NCBI GenBank assembly: GCA_023548195.1
Contig: JAJHZJ010000419.1
Location: 2,620,273 to 2,684,272 of the forward strand
From: Bettongia penicillata ogilbyi
Taxonomy: Eukaryota > Chordata > Mammalia > Diprotodontia > Potoroidae
Length of the DNA stretch: 64,000 bases
Direction of reading: 5' to 3'
Below are positions 20,780 to 33,110 of this stretch, piece after piece. Under the pieces are notes generated by a model that saw only the letters and a list, made by a program, of their open reading frames with translations, searched no databases and was not told the origin of the DNA. Position numbers and translations under genes: made by a program. Each line of letters opens with the position of its first letter. Within the stretch, counting starts at the first letter, position 1.

Positions 20780-21400
20780 AAGTGTTTCTCTGATAAAGGC
20801 CCCATTTCTCAAACATACTGAAAACTGAGTTAAATTCGTAAAAATAAGAACCATTCCCTAATTGATAAATAATCAAACAATATGAAGTTTTCAGATGAAG
20901 TCATTAAAGCTATCTCTAGCCATATCTAGCAAAAAAAAAAGCTCCAAGTTACTATTGATTGCAGAAATGCAAATTAATACAATTCTGAGGTATTACCTCA
21001 TATCTATTAGATTGGCTAATAGGATAGAAAAGGAAAATGGCAAATGTTTGTGGGGATGTGGAAAAAATGCGACATTAATGCATTGTTGATGGTGTTATGA
21101 ACTGATTCAACCATTCTACAGAGCAACTTGGAACTATGCCCCAAAGACTTTAAAACTGTTTGTTCTAGCAATACTACTACTAGGTCTGCATCCCAAAAAA
21201 GATTAAAAACAAAAAAGAAAAGGACTTACCTGTACAAAAATATTTGTAGCAGCTCTTTTGTGGTGGCAAAGAATTAGAAATTGAGGGGATGTCCATCAGT
21301 TGGGAAATGGTTGAAAAAATTGTAGTATGTGATTATGATGGAATGTTATTGTGCTATAAGAAGTGATGAGCAGTATGTTCCCAGAAAAACCTGGAAACAC
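20780..21400 (+). pseudogene. L1 ORF2 C-terminal remnant
   Basis: 'tctctgataaaggccccatt', 'attgcagaaatgcaaattaa' and 'gcaacttggaactatgcccc' encode the L1 ORF2p C-terminus (MQI and cysteine-rich region). An A10 run near 20931 and several stops break the frame. Confidence 0.75.
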
Positions 21401-21874
21401 TTACATGAACTGATGCAAAAGAAAATGTACTGTGTACGATGTAACAGCAATATTGTAAGATGATCAGCTGTGAAAGATTTAAGTATTCTCATCAATAAAA
21501 TGATCCAAGACAATTCTGAAGGATTTATGATAAAAGAATGCTATCCATCCCCAGAGAAAGAACTGATGGTGTCCGGATGCACACTGAAATTGTTTTTTTT
21601 AATTTCATTTTTCTTGGGTTTTTATTTTGGCCTATGTTTTCCTTCACAATATGACTAATATAGAAATGTTTTGCATGACTGCATATGTATAACCTACATT
21701 GAATTCTTGCCTTTTCAATGAAGGTAGTGGGGAAAGAAGAAAGAAAGGGAATTTGGAACTCAAAGCTTTAAAAATGAGCGTTAAAAATTGTCTTTACACA
21801 TAACTAGGCAAAAATCAAATACTGAATAAATTCTCTTAAAAAGAAGCTAGGGAAACTAAAGAAGTAATTTTTTT

Positions 21875-22980
21875 CCCATCCAAGTACATAGATCCAAGTC
21901 AAGACCCTTTCAACAAGTGCAACCTATGCCTGAACAGAAATCTCTTCTGCAGTAGGTCGGACAAATATTCATTCAATCTATATTTGAAGACCTGTAGTGG
22001 TAGGGAACTTGCTATTTTTCCAAGACATCCTATTCTATATATTTGGATACCTAATTTTTATGATTTTTTTTCCTTATATGGAAAGTAAATCTGACTCTCT
22101 GGAATTCCGACCTATTGCAACTAGTTCTGCCTCTACAGCTTGGCTTCAGGAACCTTTACCATGTGGACTAGTCTCTGGAATCATTTTTCAATCCACTTTA
22201 ATATAACAAGCATTTTATTAAGAGCCTCCTACATAGAAGGCATTCTGTTAAGTGCTAAAGCATTGAATGTCCCTCTTGAATGACACTGTCCAGAATTATT
22301 CCCAGTGTTTCATACATGATCTGACCAGGGCAAAGTATCAGAGACCTGAGACTTTCTTTTTTCTTGACAGTAAAGTTCACTTAACATGGTATAAGATCAC
22401 ATTAGCTTTTCTTTTTACATTTGTCTCATTTTGACTTTCCAGTCCTCTAAAACATCAGATCCTTTTCAATAAATCAAGTAGTCAAATTGTCAAGTACTTA
22501 TTAAATACTTACCATGTGCAGGCATTGTGCTAAGTGATAGGGATACAAATACAGGCAGAAGTAAAGAAATTTTCTGCCTAGAGAGTCAGAAGCAGAATCA
22601 GGAAAGGAAAGGAATGAAAGCAAGGCCTATTGTCCTTTCTCCAAATGGAAGAACTCGTCAATAGGAGAAAGAGATCACAAAGATGGAAAGAAGTTCCACG
22701 GTGAAGAGGCAGATGAGACATGATGGCAAAATCCAGAGTCAGAAGCACAACTGGAAAAGAAATTTTCAAGTGAATTGCTACCAATTCTTCACTTGTGCAG
22801 ATGAATTTTTTACCTTAACAAAAATACAAAATCTTCCATTTATCCCTGTTCAATTTTACCTCATTAGATTTGATTGATCATTCATGCAGGCTGATCTTTT
22901 TAGGTTCTGATTTGCCATCCGTTATATCAGCTATCCTTCTCAACTTCATACCAGCCACAAATTTGATAATGTTCTATTTA
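21875..22980 (-). mobile_element. CR1/L3-type LINE, reverse strand, broken
   Basis: On the given strand, 'cttatatggaaagtaaatct', 'gactctctggaattccgacc' and 'attgcaactagttctgcctc' (21990-22170) are the reverse complement of the CR1/L3 segment. 'ttcataccagccacaaattt' (22945) is a further upstream part. Between them lie 22204-22255 and 22470-22560, pieces of the 'atttattaagc' repeat type. Very decayed. Confidence 0.55.
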
Positions 22981-22984
22981 CACC

Positions 22985-23130
22985 TTTGTGAATTAAGGAT
23001 TAAAAGTATTTATTATGTGCTTACAATGTGCCAAGCATTGGACTAAGGGCTGGTGATAGAAATAAAAAATCCAGACAGTTCCTACTCTCAAGGAGCATAA
23101 ACTCTACTTGAGAGAGACAACACATAAAAG
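22985..23130 (+). repeat. Ancient mammalian repeat, 'atttattaagc' type
   Basis: 'gtatttattatgtgcttaca', 'atgtgccaagcattggacta' and 'ctcaaggagcataaactcta' give a well-preserved copy of this type. Confidence 0.6.
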
Positions 23131-24560
23131 AAATTCCATCTCCTGGGTTTTTAGAAATACTTGAAAATTATAAGGGTGGGCTGTCTAAGTGGATGGCAAG
23201 GCCAGTGGGTCATGAGGTTGCATCACTAGATAATGCTGTAGTCTGGAAGGTGTAGAAGCAGTACAAAAGATAAGACTGAGTGATTGGTAAAATTTCTTTG
23301 GGGATTGTCATTACAGTCAATGTCTTTAAGACTTGTCAGTCTACTTATTTCCCCTGCAGGTTTACTGGGACTAAATTATTCTGTCAGTTGCTCATACTCA
23401 AGTTAATAAATATTTCTTGATTTAAGGTGGGTTATGTTGACCTGAAGTTGGTTACATTGATGTTGTCCCTAAGAAACCAATGCTCTGCCACCTCACTTGA
23501 TGTTTTCCATTAATGGATGGATTATTAGAGTTGGAAGGAAGCTTATGAATCAATTTGTCCACCCATGCCCATTTCACAGATGAGAATATTGAGTTCCTGC
23601 CATTGCTCTCTTAGGTTAAAGGCCAAAGGTATCTTCATTTAGAAATGCCAAAACCATATTACTCTCAATCCTCAGACTATAGAAAACCTCTTCTCATTTT
23701 TGTTGAACACATAAGGAGAGGTCTGTTTCTCCAAAGACTTTTCTCTCTAGGAGATTCTGCACTGAAGGCACCAAACTCCTTAAAACACAGAAGAAAGCTC
23801 CTTCATCTATTACCTTCAGATGTAAATCTGTTTTTCATCTACATTTCCTGACCACTAAAGACAGAAATTCTTTCAAGAAACTTTGTCTGGTGTAGACTCA
23901 AAAAAATCCAATAATTTCCTACTTAATTTCTGATGTTCAGACTGCATTTAGTGTCTATTTTAGACACTATACCCCTCCCCCATCAAATTGTCAAAGATTT
24001 TTATACTTCAGGATCCCCAGTTTATCTACCCTTAACTCCTTTCTTTTCTCTCCTGAAAAAAGGATGGAAAAAAATATACAGTAGTAAAACTATACCCAGT
24101 GGGCAAGACACCAGTCCTTCTTCTGCCCAACCACATTCCTGGCCATTTGTATTTTATGCAACCAACAAGAAAAGTGCTTTATACATGTATATGTCATATT
24201 CCTCAAACTTGTATCACACACACACACACAAATGAATTATTCTGATAACTTCCAAGCAAGTAAATATGTATAGAAATTTGATTGACCTTATTCCAAAGGT
24301 AGGAGTCACTCAAAATGAAGAAGAAATAAGGGAGAAACATAAGGATAGAAAAATAAATGCATATCCATATAATCTGAAAACTTTGCAGAGGAACTGACCA
24401 CTCAGTATTTTAAACAAGCTTGAAATCAACTGTCTTGTAACTTCTATTGTTTAGATAAAGAAGGTAATTAATGTCTAGTAAGCACTTGGAACAATGAAGA
24501 GCCATTGTGCACTGATCTAAGCAGAGTCAAATATCCTTGGTTTCTATGTTCTGCTGTTTA
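23130..24560. other. Mostly unassigned sequence
   Basis: Contains a reverse MIR piece at about 23518-23600 ('catttcacagatgagaatat') and a short CA run at 24215-24231. The rest shows no gene, RNA or clear repeat. An open frame of 100 codons (23933-24235) is AT-rich and without recognisable features. Confidence 0.4.
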
Positions 24561-24900
24561 TTGGTATCTAGGTAGTTATTTAATTACCAACTTATATAAT
24601 GAAGTCATTTATTTCTGTCAAGATAGTCATAACCAAAGGCATGATGTAAATAAAGCATGAAAATAGATTCAAATCAACTCATCAGCCAAATATGAGCTTC
24701 TCTACAACGGAGGCCTTTAATTGTTAAAGGTCTGGTGTTGTGATTAGCCTGATTGGCTTTTTGGCTGGGTTTCAATAATTTATTATCTCAATTTCAGATA
24801 AAATAAAATGGTGAGAAAAAGCCATCAGATAGTTTGTTTTGGCGGGTGTGATCAACCTAAGATACATTCACTTACCTACCACACCATCTGGTAAAACAAA
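24560..24900. other. Complex repeat-free block, possible conserved element
   Basis: 'ggcctttaattgttaaaggt', 'gattagcctgattggctttt' and 'cagataaaataaaatggtga' are homeodomain-like and GATA-like words in unique sequence. The texture resembles conserved developmental enhancers. Inference only. Confidence 0.25.
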
Positions 24901-25063
24901 TTACAAGTGGGGAAAATGGACTGTCACTTTCACTCATCAAGTCTTGTTCTCAGCAATGCTTTGAGAAGTTATTAGTAAGATGTTCTGCTTATTTGATTGG
25001 TTAACTTATGATATAATATTTTTGTAAAAACTGTTCCCCAATAATTAAAAGAGAAGTGGAAGG

Positions 25064-25244
<181 letters not shown>

Positions 25245-25249
25245 ATCCA

Positions 25250-26400
25250 CTGGGGATTTTCTATCAATTAAGAAAATAACCCACTGGAGCCCAACAGATT
25301 ACTCTGTGTGATAATATTTCTTCTGTCTTCCTGTTTTTCTGTGTACAATGTTCCTGAAATAAACGTGAAGAGAGAAAAAAGTAATTCATTTTGAAGTATG
25401 ATGTGATTTTAACCAGAACTGTTGTACGCATTCTAAATGACTCAGTTTGAAAAACTCCAATTGTCCACATTCTCCTTCAAAATTGGGAATCATAGCAAAT
25501 GCTTATCAGGAAATCACAGAGATTAAGAGCTGGAAAGAGTTCCAGAGCTAACTTGAGACTAGTCTTATCCTTTTATAAAGGACAGAACTGATTAAAGTGG
25601 CTAAAAACTCAATCACAGAGATCAAGATCATTTGGTGGAGAAATGCAAAGCAAAGATATCGGAAGGGTCAGGACATACTGGCATCCATAGGGCAGTGATT
25701 AGTAGCTAATGATAATTTTCCAAAATTTTCAGCATCTCAAAACTGAGTCTTGGAAAACTATTAAGTATGAGTAATAAAGGTGAGCTCTATTTTTTAAACC
25801 ATAAGTTTAAAAAAGTATAAAATAATATACTTTTGGAAATACTGTGGACACACCTTTATAGACATCATCTTGAACCCTTTCCTCAGGATATGAAGTGGAA
25901 ACACATGTGTTGAGGGCATTAGTGTGAAGTGAGGTAGGGAATGTCACAGAAAAACTCAATGGAATCTGGGTTTGATTTGACCACATTTCATGCCATGTGG
26001 TTGCAATTAGTCCAAAAGCCAGGCAAGCACATGGCTCCATAATCTTATGTAAACAAGATGATGAAGTTTAGCCCAGGTTTATCTCAACTTAATGTGATTT
26101 TTCACATTTACAACCTTGGTCTTTTTGTCTGCCTAAAATACAGATGGACAACTAAGTAACCAACTTGTAATATAAACATGAACATTTGTGGGGGAGGGCT
26201 GAGGGAAAAAAGGAGGAGGAAGAATATCACAAATTACATCACTCTCTCAGATTAATATGAATTTCTACAACAACAATTTATGAGTCATTGAGATTCTTCA
26301 GGGCCTAAGGAACAATTTCTTAGGTGAGGGACATTATATAATTGGATTGTAATGGAAAGTTGGTTTCTGCTATCATCCTATTGATGCATTAATAATCACA
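25250..26400. other. Mostly unassigned sequence
   Basis: A reverse MIR-like piece lies at about 25500-25620 ('ttaagagctggaaagagttc'). Otherwise I see no gene, RNA or repeat that I can name. Confidence 0.35.
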
Positions 26401-26690
26401 AGAAAAAAGTTAACATTTATATGATGCTTTCAGGTTAACAAAGTATGTATATATATATATATATGTAGATTTTATACACATGCACACACATATAATACAT
26501 ATAATCTCATTTTATATTTAATACATATATGTATTTTTATATTTGTATGTCTCTATGTATACATATGGGTGTATATATACATATATGTCTATGTGTGTGT
26601 ATATATACGTATATAAATCTCATCAGATCCTCCAAGTCACCATCTGAGGTTGGCACTGCCTTATGGCACATCTACATGTGTGGTTTGGTA
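26400..26690 (+). repeat. Ancient repeat expanded by TA/TG microsatellite
   Basis: 'taacatttatatgatgcttt' starts a copy of the old 'atttatatagcgcttt' repeat. A TATA/TGTA array (26445-26615) follows, and then a piece like its usual 3' part ('ccatctgaggttggcactgc'). Confidence 0.45.
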
Positions 26691-26904
26691 GTGAGGTCAG
26701 GACAACTTACCTTTAAATATCTGACTGGATTATGCTTGTTTAAAATCATTACACTGATCATTTTTAAAGCTTTCTAAAATTTCAAGTTAGTTTTCTTTTG
26801 AAAGGTGTAAAGTGTCTTGGGACATGTCTCATTTAAGCATGTTTTGATGTGATAGGGAAGGCCACCCAAAATAGCAAATCTAATTTTTTAAATTTCACCT
26901 TAGG

Positions 26905-27105
26905 CAGTATGGAAATGTGGAATCATGGAAAGAGTTGTCAGACTTGGAGTCAGAGAATGTAGGTTCAAATCACAGCTCTACTCTTTTGTTACTTATGCAA
27001 ATTTCAACCATTCACTTAACCACCAGTTTCTCTATTTACTAATGAAATGACCGAACTAAATGATCTTTGAGGTCAGTTCCAAATCTAAGTCCATGATCTT
27101 ATGCA
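26905..27105 (+). mobile_element. MAR1 CORE-SINE
   Basis: 'gcagtatggaaatgtggaat', 'gacttggagtcagagaatgt', 'ggttcaaatcacagctctac' and 'tctaagtccatgatctt' give a nearly full MAR1 copy. Confidence 0.8.
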
Positions 27106-27339
27106 ACAGTACATAAGTTGCCATAAAGAAAGTTAAAGTTTCCTAGGCACTAGAGATCAGTGTGGGTTGGAGAGCAAGAGGAGGCACAAGAAAATGTCAA
27201 GAAACTTACATATTAAGAGGGAATAAAAGTCACCTATACCTCTGCTATGTATCTAGCATGGTACAAAGTATCACATTATAGAATAATATGGTAGAATCAT
27301 CTGAATTCAGATAAAATTGGAATTCGTTGGGGAAGGAGT

Positions 27340-28712
27340 CAGAGGAAGAGAAAAGTTGACAAATTCTTGGGACAAAAAGTCACTATTTGAGAAAAATCAC
27401 TGGAAATAATAGAAAGTAATTTGGTAGAAACTACATATATGAAGATAGGTCAAAACGGTTGGACAACTGAGACATAATGGGTGATGTCATAAGCAAATTT
27501 GGGGGCATGGAAAATTTTTCATGTAAGGTCTTTGGATAAAGGAATAATTTATACCCAAATAAGAGATAGAAAGAATTAGGGGATGTAGATAAATTTTATT
27601 ACATTGAACAAAACAGTTTTTGCACAAATAAAACCAATGCAGCCAAGATTACAAAGAAAGCAGGAAACTGGGGGAGAAATACAGCCAGTTTCTCTGATAA
27701 AGGCCTCATTCCTCAGATACGTACAAAACTGAGTCAAATTTACAAGAAAACAAGTTATTCCCTAATTAATAAATGACCAAATGATATAAAGTCAGTTTTC
27801 AGAAGAAGAAATCAAAGCTAGCTACAGTCATATGAAAAAATGCTCCAATTTCTATTAATTAGAGAAATCAAATTAAAATAACTGAAATACCACCTAATAC
27901 CTATCAGACTGACTAACATGACAGAAAGGGAAAATGACAAATGTTAGAAAAGATGTGGAAAAATCGAGACACGAATTCATTGTTGGTGGAATTCTGAACT
28001 GATCTAATCATTCTGGAGAACAATTTGGAACTATGTCCAATTGGCTATAAAACTGTGCATACCCTTTGACCTAGTAATACCACTACTAGGCCTGTATCCA
28101 AAAGAGATAAAAGAAAAAGGAGTCCATTGTATAAAAATATTTATAGCAATACTTTTTGTGGTGACAAAGAAATAGAAATTGAGGGCATATCCATCAACTG
28201 GGGGATGACTAAACAAGTTGTGATATATGATTGTGATAAAATACTATCATACTTTAAGAAATAATGAGCAGAATGGTTTCAGAAAAACCTGGGAAGACTT
28301 ACATGAACTGATGCAAAGTGAAGTGAGAAGAATCAGGAGAACACTGTATACAGTAATAGTAATATTGTAAGTAATATTACTGTGAATGCCTTAGTTATTC
28401 TGATTAATACAATGATCCAGAGACAATTCTGAAGGACTTATGATGAAAATGCTGTGTATCCACCTCCAGGGAAAGAACTAATGGAGCCTGAATGCTGATA
28501 AAAGCATTTTGTTTTACTTTATTATTTTTGATGTGTATCTTTTTTTTGCAACATGGCTAATGTGGAAGTGTGTATTTTGTATGGTTTCACATGTATAATT
28601 GAAATCAAATTGCTTACCTTCTCAAGGAAAGGGGAGAATAGAGGGAGAGAGGGAGCATTTAGAACTCAAAATTTAAAAAATAAATGTTAAAAATTTTAAT
28701 ATGTAATTAAGA
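27340..28712 (+). mobile_element. 5'-truncated L1 (ORF2 C-terminus and 3' UTR)
   Basis: ORF2 region: 'ggataaaggaataatttata', 'aaaaatgctccaatttctat', 'tttggaactatgtccaattg' and 'gcataccctttgacctagta'. 3' UTR: 'acatgaactgatgcaaagtg', 'ccagggaaagaactaatgga', 'atagagggagagagggagca', ending in an A-rich tail near 28712. Frames are broken throughout. Confidence 0.8.
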
Positions 28713-28949
28713 AATATTTAATGAGATAAAAATACATTTGGGAAAGACAGTTACAATGTCTTGAAATTATACTCTGTGATGTAATCCAGATTTCAAATGA
28801 AATCTTCTCTGGTTACAGAAAAATAAAGCAGTGGAGAACAGAATTCATTCCTTTAACAAATAATTATTAAGTGCTCACAAGGTGCGATGAATTATCTTAG
28901 TATGGTCCAATGAAAAATGCAAAATTAAAAGGTACATAGTCTCTACCCC

Positions 28950-28952
<3 letters not shown>

Positions 28953-28991
<39 letters not shown>
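28953..28991. repeat. (AC)n microsatellite
   Basis: 39 nt of uninterrupted AC repeats, followed by a short TATATA run. Confidence 0.95.
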
Positions 28992-28997
<6 letters not shown>

Positions 28998-29044
28998 GTC
29001 AATCTTGCAGAAAGGATAACATATTCACATAAGACATTAAAGAG

Positions 29045-29235
29045 GCACAATAGAAAAAAAAAAGCACCAGATTTAAAATCATAAGACCTGGGCTTAAATC
29101 CTAGTTTTGCTATCAATGCAATCTTAATGAAGTCATTTAAATTCTCTGTGTCTCGTTTCCTCATCGGTAAAATGAAGAGTTGGACTTAATTGTCTCTAAG
29201 GTTTCATCTAGATCTAAATTTATGATTCTATGACA
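29045..29235 (+). mobile_element. MAR1 CORE-SINE
   Basis: 'gacctgggcttaaatcctag', 'ctcatcggtaaaatgaagag', 'ttggacttaattgtctctaa' and 'ctaaatttatgattctatga' give the complete MAR1 3' end. Bases 29240-30080 after it hold nothing I can name. Confidence 0.8.
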
Positions 29236-30084
29236 AATTAAAATAATAAGAATACAACAAGGACATAAGAAGAGAATAGAGGGCTAGGTGTTCAGGGGGC
29301 AGGATTGCAGAAATGAAACAGATATGAAGTACTATGGATGACCTACAGATACTGAAGATATTCCAGGGAAGTTAAGTTTTATGCCTCCATGAAATTGTGA
29401 TCAGAGTGAAATTAAGGGAAAGGAAAAAGATTATACCTTGCTTTTCTTTAGAGGAGTGAGAATATATAGAAATCATTTGGAAGAAAATGAGAAATAGAAA
29501 ATATGAAGCTAAAACATCCTCCTAGCCATCATATTGCCCATTCCTATAAAAACACGTATAAAAATAGAGACTTCTCTGAAAGCCCCCATCATTTCCACAT
29601 GGTACACATTTCAGCCACTGAGTTAGAGCTGATGGAATAAGGCATCTTCTTAAATGGACTCCTTCAGAGAAAACATAGAAAATAACTCTCATGTTCTAAT
29701 TCATGATCTGAAGAAGCATCACAGAAGAGACAGAAACAGCATATAGTCACAGCCCAGATTTATAATTTTAGGGAGAAAAAAACCTTATTCTCTTTGTAGA
29801 CATTAAGGATGCAACACACTTTGAAGGATGAAAAAGCCTCAGAATAATTCATATTTACTATATTGACTTGAAATGAGGCTAAACTCTTACAATGGCTGGT
29901 TTAAAATCTGACTGTAGCCCATATTCAGGGTTATTTTTTGGTGTATACAGGAAGGATCTCTTATTTCATCGTGGAGACTTCTCAGCATGGGAATTTTTTC
30001 CACCAATCCAGCTTTAAACAATTTCTTAAAAGTCAATAAGCCTAGGGAATTGTCCAAGAGACATAGAGATGTTAAATAAAATGC

Positions 30085-30335
30085 AATGAGGTGGTGCAGT
30101 GGATAGAGCACTAGGTCTGGAGTTAGGAAGACCTGAATTTAAATCTGGCCTCAGACAACTACTAGCTTGGGTAAGTCCTTGGGCAAGTCACTCAACCTCT
30201 TGTTCCTCACCTGGAAAACGTAAGTATCAATAGTGCCTATTTCCCAGGGTTGTGAAGATTAAATGAGATAATAATTTTAAATTACTTTTCCCAGTATCTG
30301 ACAGAAGTATTATATAAATGTTGGCTATTAATATT
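30085..30335 (+). mobile_element. tRNA-derived CORE-SINE with MIR-like tail
   Basis: Head 'gaggtggtgcagtggataga', 'ggagttaggaagacctgaat', middle 'tgggcaagtcactcaacctc', and a MIR-like 3' part 'ttcccagggttgtgaagatt', 'aaatgagataataatttt' and 'tataaatgttggctatta'. Nearly full length. Confidence 0.85.
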
Positions 30336-30344
30336 AAATGATTT

Positions 30345-30510
30345 GATGTGGGTCATATAGCTATCAAGTGTTAAGTTTGAACTCAGGTCTTCCTGACTCA
30401 AATCTAGAATTCCATCTACTATGTCATGGGTCCTCTCTTTTCAAGGTTGGTTTCATGACCAGGTTTCTCCTCATTCCAAGTTCAGCAGTCTTTCCATTAT
30501 CCCATGTTGC
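30345..30510 (-). mobile_element. MIR-like fragment, reverse strand
   Basis: 'gtgggtcatatagctatcaa', 'gaactcaggtcttcctgact' and 'ttccatctactatgtcatgg' are the reverse complement of a tRNA-type SINE head and middle. Bases 30510-30940 are unassigned. Confidence 0.6.
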
Positions 30511-30944
30511 CTCCCAAGGTATATGCCATCATAGTAGGTGAATGAAATAAAAACACATAATCCTAATCCACTACATGTCATGACACATATATTGGAGACC
30601 AAGGTACCAAAGCAAGTGCTATGTGAAAGCCATGATGGAAACTGACTTTTAATCAGTTACCTATCTGGCATATCAGAGACCATGAGCATGAAGTAAATGG
30701 GTATAGCATACATTCCCCAAAGATGACAGTAGCCTTCTTTTCTTCATCCCAACACTCAGTTATTATTAGAGTAGCTCTTAACAAGCTAGAATACTGGGCT
30801 GAACCATAAAATGAAATTTAATAGTAATAAACATAAAGCCTTACATGGGTTCAAAAAATCGATTTCTTAAGTACAAGATGGGTAGGGGGAAGAATGTGAT
30901 AGCTACTTGACAAACAGCTAGCTGTTTTGGGGAACTACAAGTTC

Positions 30945-31490
30945 CCTACGAGTAAATCTCAAGTTCCATTAAGAGAGATAGCTTTCAAGGAGAAGGAGTT
31001 GATGATTCCTCTGCACTATGCCTTGGTCAGGCCACATTTGGAATATTATGTTCATTCTTGGCATTAAAGTGTGGGTCGATAAGCAATAGAGGATCCAGAA
31101 GAAGGCAGTTACAGTGGTAACAGACCTTGAGTTCATGACACACAAGCATGAGTTGTAGGAACTGGGTGTGTTTAGCTTGTGGAAGAAAAGATTCAAGGAA
31201 CACAAATATTCCAAAGGTCATTGTGTGAAAGAAGGACTAAATTTGTTCCATTTGATCACTCAAGGAAAAATAAAGAGAAAAAATGAGAATAGAATTTACA
31301 AAATGTTATATTTAGACTCCATGAGCAGTGCTATTTGATAGCAAAATGGGCTTCCTTCAGAGGTTGAGGGTCTCCCTTGGTCTTTAAGTAGAGAAAGACT
31401 GTCCCCCTGGTTATGGAAATGTTAGGGAAGTTAAGTTAAGACTACACAATCACTGAGGCACATTCCAGCCCTAAAACTCTGTGATTCTGT
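30945..31490 (+). mobile_element. CR1/L3-type LINE fragment
   Basis: Ordered phrases typical of the CR1 3' region: 'tcaggccacatttggaatat', 'aggatccagaagaaggcagt', 'gaccttgagttcatgacaca', 'aggaactgggtgtgtttagc', 'gcaaaatgggcttccttcag' and the end 'aaactctgtgattctgt'. No open frame of note. Bases 31490-32050 after it are unassigned. Confidence 0.75.
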
Positions 31491-32054
31491 CCTATCCTTC
31501 ATGGCAATGTTTGAATGCAGCCATACTCAGATCATTAACATGAAGGCAAGTGGGTTAGCAGAGACCATGACCCAAGGAGAAATTCAAGTTTTCATGGAGT
31601 GAAACAAAGTTCAACTTGCCCTGTGCCTCACACATATTTTTCCATGCCTACAGCTCCTTTGGTAATTGGGAAAGACAATTTTGATAAAAACTTTCAACAT
31701 GTAGTCTAAATATGCAGCATCACATCTCCTAAATACAAACCACATGCTTTTAGACCCTAGCCCATGGTATGGACAACATCATCAGCTTTAAATACAAGGA
31801 ACATGGAGTACCCTCAGTTGAGAATTTTGAGCTCTTATTGTCCTTCATAGCTCCTCTGAGTCCTTCCAAGAACTAAGCGTTGTTTCTCTAATGCCTCAGG
31901 TGTTGAGCTTGACCTAATGCATCTACACTTTCTCACTTGGTCTTTCTGTGGCTAACAGCAAGCATGAATTTCTGAGATGGTCAGCTCCGAATAGGGAGTC
32001 AACAAACTATGATCACAGAGGATCAGTGTACCGTTGGTTAGTGCATGGGAGCAG

Positions 32055-32228
32055 AAATCAGTAGTCTGACTTTGGATATGTATTAGACAAGTGTGCTCAA
32101 GCAAGTCACTTCACAGTTCTGAATCTGAGTTTCCTCATCTATGAAATAGGATAATCTACCTTCACAAAGTTATTGGGGAAGATCAGATAAGATAATGTAT
32201 GAGAAAGCATCATATAAATGTAAGCTTT
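32055..32228 (+). mobile_element. MIR-like CORE-SINE
   Basis: 'gtgctcaagcaagtcacttc', 'ctgagtttcctcatctatga' and 'aataggataatctacc' with the tail 'catcatataaatgtaagc'. Confidence 0.6.
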
Positions 32229-32459
32229 TTTTGTTTGTTTAAAGTCTACTTGCTCAGATTCTCAGATTTAGCAAATAGATATTTTATGACTCTTCGCAAG
32301 CACCACTGCCTCACTGACCCTTGACTGTCACTTACTGGGGCCAATACTATAGCATCTTAAGAGAATATAAGCAGTAGTTTCTTGGAGCTAGTATTCATCA
32401 CATTTTTTTTCTATCTCCTGAAATAGCAAAGAAGGAGCCCTCCCCATTCAAATTAAATA

Positions 32460-32530
32460 CAGGGTGTCCCAAAAGTCTTAGTATAGTTTTAAGCTACTAA
32501 AGCTTTAAACTAAGATTTTTGGGACACCCC
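32460..32530. mobile_element. Mariner-like MITE (hairpin)
   Basis: The left end cagggtgtcccaaaagtctt and the right end (aagatttttgggacacccc) are inverted repeats of about 22 nt. The interior is also nearly self-complementary, so all 71 bp can fold into one hairpin. A TA precedes the left end (32458-32459); the right TA is eroded. The sequence matches the style of short mariner-derived elements in mammals. Confidence 0.75.
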
Positions 32531-33110
32531 ATTTGGTGCTCTCTACCTCATTTTCATTTATAAATGCCATTAAAATGTTGCCCTCTACTTAGATCACCAA
32601 GCTTCAAGTTTCTACTCCTTTCCCAGCACAGTAGATTAATAGACTTCATTAACCTCTGTGGGGATAGGTAGGATACTATGATTGTATGATATTGTTATGA
32701 TAAATGAGAACTAGTGTTATCAGGGACATCATCTCTTTCCAACAAATTACATGAAAATTTGCTTTTCAACATTATTAATTTCCTAAAGCCCAAATTACAT
32801 TTAGATGCTTCATTTTCTAGCCCTCTGAGCACTCATGTAAATGAGTAAGTATATTTTTTGCATGATCTATCTATGTTCGGTGCCATAAATGAGATTTGGG
32901 GGGAGAGGGAAAAAAGCATAATCGTACACAATGGCTGCATCTCCAGTATTACAAATGTTTAATTTATGGTAAGTAGTCTAAGAGTAGTTCCAGGGGAATA
33001 TCAGTAAGAAAGCAAAAAATGATAACAAATATTTTACACTTTTTTCTTTAGTGGTCAGGGAAAATCTTTCCAACTTTTATACTTTAAGACATGAGCGCGT
33101 GAGTCTCTCA
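32531..33110. other. Unassigned AT-rich sequence
   Basis: No gene or nameable repeat. A short MIR/L2 tail follows at 33115-33175 ('acagtgcctggcatacagtt', 'atatgtgttgactgac'). Confidence 0.4.

Larger units (their letters stand above)
16746..21830 (+). mobile_element. Old L1, internally deleted, with nested HAL1
   Basis: Order on the forward strand: ORF1 remnant (16746-17317 and 20151-20253), purine-rich spacer (20254-20770), ORF2 C-terminal remnant (20780-21400), then 3' UTR (21400-21830). The 3' UTR shows 'gaaagaactgatggtgtccg' and ends 'aatttggaactcaaagcttt'. Endonuclease and reverse transcriptase segments are absent, so the element lost roughly 3 kb between spacer and ORF2 C-terminus. A reverse HAL1 (17318-20131) interrupts ORF1. 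Confidence 0.75.
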
